Origin: Euryarchaeota archaeon UBA40
GTDB lineage: Archaea > Thermoplasmatota > Poseidoniia > Poseidoniales > Thalassarchaeaceae
Direction: 5' to 3'
Assembly: GCA_002506875.1 (NCBI GenBank)
Contig: DAYJ01000003.1
Span: 1-19,598 of the forward strand
DNA: 19,598 nt
Under the pieces are notes generated by a model. It made no database searches. It had not been told where the DNA came from and saw only the letters and a list, made by a program, of their open reading frames with translations. Position numbers and translations under genes: made by a program. Position 1 is the stretch's first letter; each line of letters opens with the position of its first letter. Positions 8,005-15,853 of this stretch are shown piece by piece.

Positions 8005-8400
8005 GTGGGTGGTTCAAGCAGCGTTGGTGCGCTGATTGTTGGCACGGTATTCTTGAGTATCTTCGCCCATGCAATGGTTCTAGCTATTGGGAATATGGAA
8101 CGAATGTCGTCAATCGAGGACCGCGAAGATCCTGACATCAAGGTCCAGATTGTGAATGCAACTTTTACTTCCGGAACACTCTACGTAAATATCACCAATG
8201 CTGGAACAGATTCGGTACCATTGGACGAGATATTCTTATCATACGAGGGGGGGACGCCTCGTAATTTCTCTAATTTTTACACCGGTAGCGATTATCTCTT
8301 TCCAGGGGAGACTGTAATGGGTAGCACATCAGTATCTGGGACACCCACACGGGCTTATGTGGCATCCTATGGCGTAGGTTTCGGAGCAACCATCCAGTGA
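8005..8400 (+). CDS. arlF: Archaellum stator-type protein ArlF (FlaF)
   Basis: A 131-residue protein with one N-terminal membrane helix (about residues 7-28, VGALIVGTVFLSIFAHAMVL) followed by an outward-facing beta-sandwich. The sequence VNATF...TLYVNITNAGTDSVPLDEI is typical of euryarchaeal FlaF. In the family this domain contacts the envelope layer and with ArlG makes the static part against which the motor turns. The start is a GTG at 8005, preceded by GAGGGGG at 7990-7996; the overlapping ATG at 8003 is out of frame. It lies 3 bases after the ArlC/D/E-like gene and 9 bases before arlG, well within one operon. The identification is by motif and gene order; the FlaF rather than FlaG choice rests on the helix and the VNATF context. 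Confidence 0.85.
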   Translation: MGGSSSVGALIVGTVFLSIFAHAMVLAIGNMERMSSIEDREDPDIKVQIVNATFTSGTLYVNITNAGTDSVPLDEIFLSYEGGTPRNFSNFYTGSDYLFPGETVMGSTSVSGTPTRAYVASYGVGFGATIQ

Positions 8401-8409
8401 GGTGAAATA

Positions 8410-8880
8410 ATGGCAGATGGAGGCGTTTCTGAGATGATCATGTTGGTTACTAGTCTTCTTGTCGCCGGCATCGTTTCAGGTGTCCTCGTAGGTTCTTATG
8501 CGAATATAGTAGATGGCATGGAAGGAACAGCATCTCAATCAGAGGTTGATTCAAAGACCAGTGCTGGACTTGTATCTGACCCTATGAATATTGATTGGAA
8601 TTCGGTGACCAATCAGACTACTGTTAGTATCCAGAATACAGGGACATTGTCTCTAGACATCGATGAGACGTCCATGATGCTCAATGGTTCAACAATGAAT
8701 GTTACGAAATCCGGTGGCCCGACAAATTGGCTTGCTGGAACTGTAATCAGTTTCACTGTATCTGGAAATGTAACCTTCTCTAGCAACCAAGAGGTGCCCC
8801 TCAATGTGATTGTTCTGACTGAAACAAAGTCCCCCGCCACAGGTGCTCATTCATTCACGGAGGTCGTTCGGATTGTCTGA
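8410..8880 (+). CDS. arlG: Archaellum stator-type protein ArlG (FlaG)
   Basis: A 156-residue protein with an N-terminal helix, GVSEMIMLVTSLLVAGIVSGVL (about residues 5-25), closely like other FlaG proteins, then a beta-sandwich outside the membrane carrying VSIQNTGTLSLDIDE (near 77-91) and a hydrophobic final strand. FlaG assembles with FlaF and is thought to form a filament-like stator link in the periplasmic space. GAGGTGA at 8399-8405, overlapping the arlF stop, serves as ribosome site for the ATG at 8410. The last bases overlap the start of arlH. Length and gene order fit the family, so confidence is high. Confidence 0.85.
   Translation: MADGGVSEMIMLVTSLLVAGIVSGVLVGSYANIVDGMEGTASQSEVDSKTSAGLVSDPMNIDWNSVTNQTTVSIQNTGTLSLDIDETSMMLNGSTMNVTKSGGPTNWLAGTVISFTVSGNVTFSSNQEVPLNVIVLTETKSPATGAHSFTEVVRIV
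8859..8864 (+). promoter_or_regulatory. Ribosome binding site deciding the arlH start
   Basis: GGAGGT ends 8 bases before an in-frame TTG at 8873. The upstream GTG at 8843, which would add ten residues, lacks a comparable site at proper spacing. The TTG start also places arlH in a normal short overlap with arlG. Confidence 0.6.
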
Positions 8881-9562
8881 GGATGCCTTCCCGTTCGGTC
8901 TGGAACAGGACAGTCTAGCGAATAGCCTAGGTGCAGCGATTCCGAATCGTTCTCTCATGATTGTTGAAGGTGAAGTTGGTGAAGGTAAGAGTCTCATTGG
9001 CCAGCGCCTTGCATACGGGCTTGTTCAGAATGGGACCAAGGTTGCATACGTGACAACAGAACTTACCACTCGAGGCTGGCTTGAGCAAGTTGATTCCATC
9101 GGCTATGGCATGACCTCAGCTATTGATGATGGGCGTTTTCTTCTCATGTCGAGTTATGGTGTTTTAACCGAGCAGGTAGAGGAGGAAGTGACTCTCTTTG
9201 ACTTACTCCGAAATGACGGACTTAAGGCTGCAGATTTCATCATTATTGATCGTGCATCTCAACTCCTCCCAGAAGGCGTTGATCCCAAACATCTTCTCAC
9301 AGAGATTCGTCGATTCACATCTGATGGGCGTACTCTAATGCTCGCTATGGATCCTCATGAAGTCCCGGAAGTTATTTTCCGTGAGATGAAGGGGGCCGCT
9401 GAGGTCGTTATTGGCCTGATGTCCCTGACTCAGGGGGGTCAGTTGAAGCGTACTCTGGCAGTTACCCGTTTCCTTCGAGCCTCTGGACCGGTTCAAGCCA
9501 GAATCGGTTGGCGTGTCGAGCCGAGTATGGGCTTCATCGTCGATATCACGGCGGTCAGTTGA
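8873..9562 (+). CDS. arlH: Archaellum regulatory ATPase ArlH (FlaH)
   Basis: A RecA/KaiC-like ATP-binding protein of 230 residues from the TTG start. Walker A is GEVGEGKS at residues 33-40; Walker B is FIIID at 122-126, followed by RASQLLP. The domain spans nearly the whole protein, as in other FlaH proteins. In the family ArlH binds ATP, hydrolyses it slowly or not at all, and docks on ArlI to control assembly or switching of the motor in the cytoplasm. The beginning (AFPFGLEQDSLANSLGAAIP) fits the usual FlaH entry into the nucleotide fold, supporting the shorter start. It overlaps arlG by 8 bases and lies 11 bases before arlI. The second Walker A acidic residue, Glu in place of the more common Thr or Ser, is a mild departure. 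Confidence 0.88.
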   Translation: MSEDAFPFGLEQDSLANSLGAAIPNRSLMIVEGEVGEGKSLIGQRLAYGLVQNGTKVAYVTTELTTRGWLEQVDSIGYGMTSAIDDGRFLLMSSYGVLTEQVEEEVTLFDLLRNDGLKAADFIIIDRASQLLPEGVDPKHLLTEIRRFTSDGRTLMLAMDPHEVPEVIFREMKGAAEVVIGLMSLTQGGQLKRTLAVTRFLRASGPVQARIGWRVEPSMGFIVDITAVS

Positions 9563-9573
9563 GGTGATTTGGG

Positions 9574-11295
9574 ATGGCAGACGAAGATAATCCTGAGTTC
9601 CAAAAGGGCGATTTAGAATCAGTAATGGCGCGGCACGATCACGTCAAGAGATGGGTTGAGGATTTTGAGGCTCAGCACGGGTCTCGCCCTTACTTCTACG
9701 GTCCTCTGGACCGTGGTGCTAAGAGTTTAGAACCTAGAAACCTCATCTATACTCTCAAGCCACCTTTGTTCGCTCACATCTACAAGCCTCCTGATGACGA
9801 CGAGCAGGGAGCCGGAACCACGCTATGGTTTGGTATTGAACCGGTGCTGAATGAAGAGGAGGAGGTAATACGTATGGAGATTGTAGAACGTCTACTACGT
9901 GATGCTCCTAGTGCTCCATCTTTCACATCTGATTCTGAGTTCGAGAGTATTCTCGTGGGTATGATCGAAAAGATGACTACTACGAAGTCCGTAGGCATCC
10001 AAGCTGAGGGTTTACTTGGACCAGCACGCGACTATCTTGGTCTTGGTGAGCCTCTAATACAAGTAAAAGAGGAGCAATTAGAGCGATTGAAGTATATCAT
10101 TATCCGCGATCTCGTGAAGTCCGGGCCGTTGGAAGCTCTTCTTTCTGATGAACAACTGGAAGACATCCACTCGGTTGGTTTACGCTACGTCAACATGGAT
10201 CACAAGGTGTTCGGTATGGTTACCTCCAACATCCGCTTCCGGGATCGAGAAGTGCTGACTCGCTATCTTCGTTCAATGTCCGAACGTATTGGCCGCCCGG
10301 TATCAGATAGTAAACCGATTATTGATGGTGCACTTCTCGATGGTTCTCGAATAAATATCATCTTCAGTGACGATGTATCGATGCTTGGACCATCGTTTAC
10401 GATTCGTAAGTTCGCTGAGGAAACCATCTCGTTCACTCAACTTATCCAATGGGGTACGATGTCGGCCCAGATTGCTGCATACATTTGGCTATGTCTTGAG
10501 AATGGTATGTCACTTCTCGTGTCAGGTGAAACGGCGTCAGGAAAGACAACAACGCTCAACGCGATTCTTCCTTTCATTGACCATAATGTCAAGATTTACT
10601 CTGCAGAGGATACTCCTGAAGTGAAGGTTCGCCATCGTCTTTGGCAACGTCTCGTTACTCGCGATTCGAAGAACGAGGATTCTCGCGTCGAAATGTTCGA
10701 TCTTCTGAAGGCGGCTCTCCGTTCTCGGCCTCGCTACATCATTATCGGTGAGATTCGTGGAGTTGAAGGGGCTACAGCCTTCCAAGCAATGCAGACTGGT
10801 CACCCAGTGATTGCAACTTTCCACGCATCTTCTATTGTCAAGATGATTCAGAGATTTACGGGAGATCCGATTAATGTCCCCGCCCGTTTCTTCGACAACC
10901 TGAATTTCGCTATATTCCAAGAGGTAGTTGAAGCCCCAGGTGGTGGAATCGCACGACGTGTAACTGGGATTGACGAGGTTATCGGATACAACAAGTTCGC
11001 AGACGGTATCCTTACTCGAGGTATGTTCGAGTGGGATCCTGTATCCGACAAGCACTACTTCCGAGGTATGTTCCAATCTCATCTGATGGAGAATAAGATG
11101 GCGCCAATGATGGGTTTCGCTAACAAGCGCGAAATCTATGATGAAATGGAGCGACGGACGGAAGCGATTCAGAGGATGGTTGACCGCGATCTTACTCATT
11201 ACGACGATGTCTTCGATTTGCTGGATGTATACTATCAGCAGGGCTGGGAGCAGTTCTCCGCTGCTATCGACACCTGGGTAGGAATCAACCATTGA
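9574..11295 (+). CDS. arlI: Archaellum motor ATPase ArlI (FlaI)
   Basis: A 573-residue secretion-type ATPase. It has a long N-terminal domain (1-about 230) with LLSDEQLEDIH and later SDSKPIIDGALLDGSRINI, then the catalytic core: Walker A GETASGKT at 318-325, an Asp box near IYSAEDTPEV, Walker B region RYIIIGEIRG around 387-396, and a His box around TGHPVIATFHA. ArlI hexamers power both filament assembly and rotation. Length is typical. GAGGTGA at 9561-9567 overlaps the arlH stop and precedes the ATG by 6 bases. All catalytic motifs are intact, so the motor should be functional. The closely related type IV pilus ATPases are an alternative, but the arlF-G-H neighbours make ArlI clear. Confidence 0.95.
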   Translation: MADEDNPEFQKGDLESVMARHDHVKRWVEDFEAQHGSRPYFYGPLDRGAKSLEPRNLIYTLKPPLFAHIYKPPDDDEQGAGTTLWFGIEPVLNEEEEVIRMEIVERLLRDAPSAPSFTSDSEFESILVGMIEKMTTTKSVGIQAEGLLGPARDYLGLGEPLIQVKEEQLERLKYIIIRDLVKSGPLEALLSDEQLEDIHSVGLRYVNMDHKVFGMVTSNIRFRDREVLTRYLRSMSERIGRPVSDSKPIIDGALLDGSRINIIFSDDVSMLGPSFTIRKFAEETISFTQLIQWGTMSAQIAAYIWLCLENGMSLLVSGETASGKTTTLNAILPFIDHNVKIYSAEDTPEVKVRHRLWQRLVTRDSKNEDSRVEMFDLLKAALRSRPRYIIIGEIRGVEGATAFQAMQTGHPVIATFHASSIVKMIQRFTGDPINVPARFFDNLNFAIFQEVVEAPGGGIARRVTGIDEVIGYNKFADGILTRGMFEWDPVSDKHYFRGMFQSHLMENKMAPMMGFANKREIYDEMERRTEAIQRMVDRDLTHYDDVFDLLDVYYQQGWEQFSAAIDTWVGINH

Positions 11296-11316
11296 GTAGG
11301 ATTCGGGGGGCAGCAA

Positions 11317-13119
11317 ATGGAACGCCTCCCAACTTGGCAGATTTCCATCCGGCGTCTCGGTATGCCGGTCGCCTCCTACGCCATCCAAGTAGTTCTACCT
11401 GCAACTGTGTTTGGCCTCATCTTAGGGGCTGTCATCTTCTTCTTCGCCTCTTCTTTGTTTACAGGGGCTTCAGGGATCCTGCTTGCGTTGCTCTTCCCTC
11501 TACTTAGTGGGGGGGTGGCAGTGGTATGGCCTCTGATTCAGACTCAACGTACAGCGATTGCAATCGAGCGTGAGATGCACATGTTCATCACGCGGATGGG
11601 AATACTTTCCTTGGGCGATGCTGGTGCGCAGTCCATGTTCGATATTCTGAAACAGATGGGGGACTATGGTGCTCTTGCAGAAGAGGTACAGGCAATTGAG
11701 ACGTTAGTTGAACGATGGCATACTAATCTCCCGGAAGCGGCTCGAATTGTTGGTCGGCAGAGTCCTTCGCCTATTTGGGGGGATTTCCTTGACAGGATGG
11801 CATTCTCTGTCGAAGCAGGTCAACCCCTCGAGGAATTTATGCGTTCAGAGCAAGACACCTTCCAAGAGGAGTTTAACACGCTGTATGATACCCGCCTCGA
11901 AGCTGTGGATACACTCCGTGAAATTTACATTTCAATCACTACGACTGGCATGTTCCTTCTTGTTGTAGCAGGGATTCATCTCGTGTTATTCATGACAGGG
12001 TCATTAGACGATGACCCTTGGACAGTACTTGTTCGTATTCGCTGGATCCTTCTCGCTGCACTCATCTACAGTTTACTCCAATTGTTTGGCCTGGTTTTCT
12101 TCATTGTTCTCATCCCAGACGATGATTTGTTCGCGAGGAATAATGTAGCAACTCCTTACATAATTCGTATGCGACGTACGTGGGCTTTGGCTACAATAAT
12201 TGGACTAGGAATCATCCTTTCCATTTTCACTGCCGGTTTCGTGGTAGATTACACCTTTATCGCTGATAATTGGGACCGCTACGGCCTGCTATCTATCGCA
12301 GTAATTGTGACTCCGTTTGCTTTCCCTGCCTATCTAGTCAGTCGAGAAGAGAAGTCGGTCCGGCGGCGTGACGAGTCATACCCTGGATTCATCCGCGCTC
12401 TTGGCGGAACGGCTCAGGCTCGCGCAGCTGAACCGAGCGCTACGGTTCGTGCATTGAAAGACATCGACTTCGGCGCGCTAAATGCCTCAATCGACATGCT
12501 GGAGAGGCGTCTATCAATGCGAATCAATAGTGATAATTCTTGGACATGGTTTGCTGCAGATACAAACTCGATGATGGTTTCACGTTTCATTCGAATCTAT
12601 CTTGAAGGTGCTCAAACGAGTGGAGAACCTGCAGGTGTAGCGGAACTTGTATCCAAGAATACGACGAATCTTTTGTCACTTAGGCGACGTCGGGCCTTAT
12701 CCTCGGGAACGATGCAGGGTGTTGCGTTTGGTGTACTTATTGCAATGATCACAAGTTTGAACATCACAATTTCCATCGTTCAAGGTCTAGGTTCATCCAT
12801 TAGCGGTGTTGCACAAGGTCTCGTTGGGACCGATGCATCTGCCATCCCTGCTATGGCAGGTGGATTCGGACTTCCAGTCCTCGACGACAGCACAGTTGTT
12901 GAGCAGAATATATTCCTGTTCAAAGTCCTCGTCTCTATACTCGTGATATTCATGATTATGGTTCTCGGTCTTATTTCAGCTAGGATTCGAGGAGGTGGTA
13001 TCGCATTATCAGTTGGTCAAATGATTACGATGCTTTGGGTTGCTGGTTTAACCAGTTTGTTGACCGCAGTCCTACTCGATGCGTCCATCGGTTTGTTCAT
13101 CTCTAATGCTGCGAACTGA
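11317..13119 (+). CDS. arlJ: Archaellum membrane platform ArlJ (FlaJ)
   Basis: A 600-residue multi-pass membrane protein, last in the archaellum operon. About nine hydrophobic segments can be seen (around 22-47, 50-72, 209-228, 243-266, 290-312, 323-341, 470-492, 530-554 and 570-596). They are separated by two large charged cytoplasmic domains at about 75-205 and 345-465, the two type II secretion F-type (T2SF) domains. These domains contact ArlI and transmit its movements to the filament. A G-rich ribosome site (GGGGGG, 11305-11310) stands 6 bases before the ATG. The gene abuts nth head-on: its stop ends at 13119 and the nth stop begins at 13120. Size and topology match FlaJ. Confidence 0.93.
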   Translation: MERLPTWQISIRRLGMPVASYAIQVVLPATVFGLILGAVIFFFASSLFTGASGILLALLFPLLSGGVAVVWPLIQTQRTAIAIEREMHMFITRMGILSLGDAGAQSMFDILKQMGDYGALAEEVQAIETLVERWHTNLPEAARIVGRQSPSPIWGDFLDRMAFSVEAGQPLEEFMRSEQDTFQEEFNTLYDTRLEAVDTLREIYISITTTGMFLLVVAGIHLVLFMTGSLDDDPWTVLVRIRWILLAALIYSLLQLFGLVFFIVLIPDDDLFARNNVATPYIIRMRRTWALATIIGLGIILSIFTAGFVVDYTFIADNWDRYGLLSIAVIVTPFAFPAYLVSREEKSVRRRDESYPGFIRALGGTAQARAAEPSATVRALKDIDFGALNASIDMLERRLSMRINSDNSWTWFAADTNSMMVSRFIRIYLEGAQTSGEPAGVAELVSKNTTNLLSLRRRRALSSGTMQGVAFGVLIAMITSLNITISIVQGLGSSISGVAQGLVGTDASAIPAMAGGFGLPVLDDSTVVEQNIFLFKVLVSILVIFMIMVLGLISARIRGGGIALSVGQMITMLWVAGLTSLLTAVLLDASIGLFISNAAN

Positions 13120-13767
13120 TTAGCGACGCCGTTCTTCAGCAATTCGCTTTTTCGTTGCCGCCCATGAACAGATTGGGCATTGTGTCAGGTCATGATTACG
13201 GGCAGGACAGTACTCACGTCCAAAGAAGATGATCTGAAGGTGACGAGAGTTCCATGTCTCTCTCATGAAGACAGCTTTCAGATCACGCTCCGTGCGTTCC
13301 ACGGTGCTGCCATTGCTCAAACCCCACCTTGCGGCAAGTCGATGGATGTGTGTATCAACCGGAAAGGCAGGAATGCCGAATGCCTGTGCCATGACGACAC
13401 TCGCTGTCTTGTGGCCTACTCCTGCAAGTGATTCCAAGAATTCCCATTCAGGGATGATGCCATGGCCTGAATTGATAATTTGTTCAGCCATTCGCCGTAG
13501 ATTTTTCGCTTTGGTAGGAGCTAGTCCAATTTCACGTATGATTTCTTGAATCTCCACGACATCTAGTTTAGCCATTTTTTCGGGTGTCGAAGCAGCAGAA
13601 AATAGAGCAGGTGTTACTTCGTTGACTTTCTTGTCTGTTGTTTGAGCTGAGAGCATAACAGCGACCAGTAGCGTGTATGGATCGGAGTGATCCAGTGGGA
13701 CTGGAGTTTCAGGATAGAGTTCGTCCAGCATCTGCCCGATGCGTTCCGCTTTCTCTATTCGTTTCAT
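13120..13767 (-). CDS. nth: Endonuclease III (HhH-GPD DNA glycosylase/AP lyase), Fe-S loop altered
   Basis: A 215-residue base-excision repair enzyme that removes oxidised pyrimidines and nicks abasic sites. The helix-hairpin-helix LAGVGHKTASVV carries the catalytic Lys120, and the GPD-type motif PVDTHIHR carries the catalytic Asp138; both match E. coli Nth numbering. The C-terminal Fe-S loop is odd: Cys187, Cys197 and Cys200 are present with spacing C-x9-C-x2-C, but the expected fourth Cys after about five more residues is missing (SWAATKKR follows). The standard loop is C-x6-C-x2-C-x5-C. The cluster may therefore be lost or differently ligated. The ATG overlaps the stop of the PolX-PHP gene (ATGA), with GAGGGG just upstream, so the two repair genes form one unit. 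Confidence 0.92.
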   Translation of the reverse strand: MKRIEKAERIGQMLDELYPETPVPLDHSDPYTLLVAVMLSAQTTDKKVNEVTPALFSAASTPEKMAKLDVVEIQEIIREIGLAPTKAKNLRRMAEQIINSGHGIIPEWEFLESLAGVGHKTASVVMAQAFGIPAFPVDTHIHRLAARWGLSNGSTVERTERDLKAVFMRETWNSRHLQIIFFGREYCPARNHDLTQCPICSWAATKKRIAEERRR

Positions 13768-15725
13768 GATCGCCCCTCAATCATCCGTTGCTCAATTTCT
13801 GCACCGGTCAAGCAGTTGAGAATATCGTTACTCTCAAGCCAACCTTTTCGGGCGATTTGTACACCAAACCACACATCACTGAGCCCCTGTGGAGCATGGG
13901 CATCTGGATTGATTACAATTGGCACACCCTGCGTTTTTGCATATTTACAGAGCCTCCAATCGAGATCCAATCTGTATGGGCTCGCATTAATCTCACAGGC
14001 TTTGAGGGCCCCTTCTTGATTCAGTTCACCCATGCGCCTAAGGACTGCATGCATGTCTACTGGAAATCCATCTCTTCCTCCAATGATACGGCCAGTTGGA
14101 TGCCCTAGTATAGTGAAGGTAGGATCCTCAATTGCACGAATCAGCATCTCTGTATTTTCTATCTCGTCTCGATTTCTCCAAGAACCGAGAGCATGAACGC
14201 TACCCACAACGTGGGAGAGATTTCTACGAACATTTTCCGGGTAGTCTAGCTTCCCATCTGCGAGAATGTCGCATTCGGATCCATGTAGCAATCGAAAATC
14301 GACTCCTGAATCGACCCATTTTTCGTTAAGTACACGTATTTCTTCTCCCTGTTCAGCGACTTCCTCATTTGGAATGCCTATACTCCTCCCTCCGATATTC
14401 AGTGCCTCGGAATGGTCTGCTATGCCGAGGAATTGCCAGTTAAGATTCATTGCAGCCTCTGCCATTTCCTCAAGAGTTGCAGTTCCATCAGAGGCCGTGG
14501 TGTGGTTATGTAGCGCTCCATTCACTTGTGCTGGTTCAATTAAGTCAGGGAGATTGTCCGACATTGCGGCTTCAATCTCACCAGTGTCTTCTCTCAATTC
14601 AGGTGGCACCCATTTCATCCCGAGGTGGGTGTAAATGTCCGATTCCTCAGAGGCGGGTAATCCGTGCTCCTTTGCTGCTTCGTAGCCCTTGGAATCACCA
14701 GCCGCATCTACAGGAAATAACCCAAACTCATTCAATCGGAGTCCAAGGTCTAGGGCCCGTTGCCGCATTCGGACATTGTGCTCCTTGCTTCCTGTGAAGT
14801 ATGCCATGGTGTATGCAAAGACGTGTGGAGGGACAAGACGAACTTGAGCGTCAATTGTTGAATTAGCTTCCAATTCCTCCCAAGCATCTCCACCAAGGGC
14901 GCTGAGAACGGACCCATCGAGTGTTGTGGAGGGGGCGTGGTGATCGAATAAGGTGGATTCAAGAATCAGGCTGACTTTTGAATCACCTGCGCCCTTAACC
15001 TCAGCAACTCCTGGGATGGATATCAGGGCCTCCATTACATCCTGCGCATCCTCAAGATTGACTGCAGCGACAACATCAAGATCACCGATTGATTCCTTAC
15101 GTCGACGAGCAGATCCTGCAAGTTGTGCTCTTTGGACTCCTGAAATTGTTGCAACTCGAGATTCAAATGCCTCTCCATACATCAGGCCAATATCCAGTCG
15201 CCTTCGTCCGGTGAATCGTGCTAGGAGATTGATGCCTTCGATGATTTTCTCTTCCATCTTCTTGCCCATTCTGGGAAGTGATGCTAGCGCCCCTTCCTCA
15301 GCTGCTGATTGAAGTTCTGCGACGCTTTCAATTCCGAGTTCGTCGTAAAATTGCTTTATTCTCTTTGGGCCTAGTCCTGGAACGCCGAGCATTTCGATAA
15401 GCCCCCTTGGGACACGTTCGTACAGCGATTCAAGATCGCCCCAAGTACCTTCACTCAGGGCTTCGGAAATTAGTCCAGCAATTCCCTTGCCTACTCCCTT
15501 GATGTCGGTCAATGTCCCGGCTTCAATCTCGCTCCATAGGTCACTTTCATGACCGGATAGAGTACGAGCTGCGTTTTCATAGGCTCGAATCCGGAAAGGG
15601 TTCGCACCTACAAGTTGGAGAAGTATCCCTACTTGTTCAAGGACTGAGATAACCTGGCTTTTCGAGAAAAGAGGAGGTTCTTCTCTCCGAGTACGCGGGA
15701 GGCTCCACCCGTGGATCATCGCCAT
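13764..15725 (-). CDS. polX: PolX-type protein: family X polymerase domain (probably impaired) plus PHP phosphoesterase
   Basis: A 653-residue protein built like bacterial and archaeal PolX. An 8-kDa-type DNA-binding region includes NPFRIRAYENAARTL (42-56), followed by helix-hairpin-helix repeats near 74-90 and 112-125 (LGVPGLGPKRI). The palm motif GSARRRKESIGDLDVV supplies Asp215 and Asp217. YFTGSKEHN is at 309-317. A full PHP domain follows from about 402, with HNH (406-408), ADHSE, HGSECDI (481-487), VGSVHA, GHPTGR (541-546) and NPDAH (606-610) as metal ligands. In the family the PHP part is a 3'-5' exonuclease or phosphoesterase and the whole acts in gap-filling repair. Odd: the third palm carboxylate, normally within VDLR, reads AQVR (Gln294), and about 35 extra residues precede it. 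Polymerase function is thus doubtful, while PHP looks intact. Upstream ATGs (residues 1 and 3) are both possible starts. Confidence 0.88.
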   Translation of the reverse strand: MAMIHGWSLPRTRREEPPLFSKSQVISVLEQVGILLQLVGANPFRIRAYENAARTLSGHESDLWSEIEAGTLTDIKGVGKGIAGLISEALSEGTWGDLESLYERVPRGLIEMLGVPGLGPKRIKQFYDELGIESVAELQSAAEEGALASLPRMGKKMEEKIIEGINLLARFTGRRRLDIGLMYGEAFESRVATISGVQRAQLAGSARRRKESIGDLDVVAAVNLEDAQDVMEALISIPGVAEVKGAGDSKVSLILESTLFDHHAPSTTLDGSVLSALGGDAWEELEANSTIDAQVRLVPPHVFAYTMAYFTGSKEHNVRMRQRALDLGLRLNEFGLFPVDAAGDSKGYEAAKEHGLPASEESDIYTHLGMKWVPPELREDTGEIEAAMSDNLPDLIEPAQVNGALHNHTTASDGTATLEEMAEAAMNLNWQFLGIADHSEALNIGGRSIGIPNEEVAEQGEEIRVLNEKWVDSGVDFRLLHGSECDILADGKLDYPENVRRNLSHVVGSVHALGSWRNRDEIENTEMLIRAIEDPTFTILGHPTGRIIGGRDGFPVDMHAVLRRMGELNQEGALKACEINASPYRLDLDWRLCKYAKTQGVPIVINPDAHAPQGLSDVWFGVQIARKGWLESNDILNCLTGAEIEQRMIEGRS

Positions 15726-15802
15726 GCAGGAGACATTTTGCCGACGGGTCTTGAAGCATCGTTTAGATGAGGGTTGAGGGGGGGATGGGCAACATGGGAC
15801 CC

Positions 15803-15822
15803 ACCCCCCTCCTCGTGGGGGT
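15803..15822 (-). terminator. GC-rich hairpin between proteorhodopsin and PolX-PHP
   Basis: A 6-bp perfect stem (ACCCCC at 15803-15808 with GGGGGT at 15817-15822) and an 8-base loop lie 32 to 51 bases downstream of the proteorhodopsin stop on the minus strand. It is the second of two hairpins in this 128-base gap. It may reinforce termination or block read-through into the PolX-PHP gene. Confidence 0.4.
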
Positions 15823-15830
15823 CATTTCAG

Positions 15831-15847
15831 AGATCGGTAGCCGATCT
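15831..15847 (-). terminator. Hairpin directly after the proteorhodopsin stop
   Basis: A perfect 7-bp inverted repeat, AGATCGG and CCGATCT, with a 3-base loop lies 6 bases beyond the proteorhodopsin stop codon (minus strand). There is no clear U-run after it, so it may act as a 3'-end stabiliser rather than a strict terminator. Confidence 0.45.
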
Positions 15848-15853
15848 TGAATC

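Noticed and set aside
8843..8872. Upstream GTG start for arlH
   Set aside because: It would lengthen the overlap with arlG and has no well-spaced ribosome site, whereas GGAGGT at 8859-8864 points to the TTG at 8873.
10537..11388. 283-codon open frame on the minus strand across arlI
   Set aside because: It lies wholly antisense to arlI and the start of arlJ, which have intact family motifs. The predicted protein has no recognisable domain and looks like a shadow of the opposite-strand codon pattern.
6459..13119. Type IV pilus (adhesion) operon instead of archaellum
   Set aside because: Adhesion pili lack arlF, arlG and arlH. All three are present here in canonical order with the motor ATPase and platform protein.
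13687..14634. Several plus-strand frames opposite the PolX-PHP gene
   Set aside because: They overlap one another and are antisense to a full-length protein with intact PHP motifs; no supporting ribosome sites were seen.
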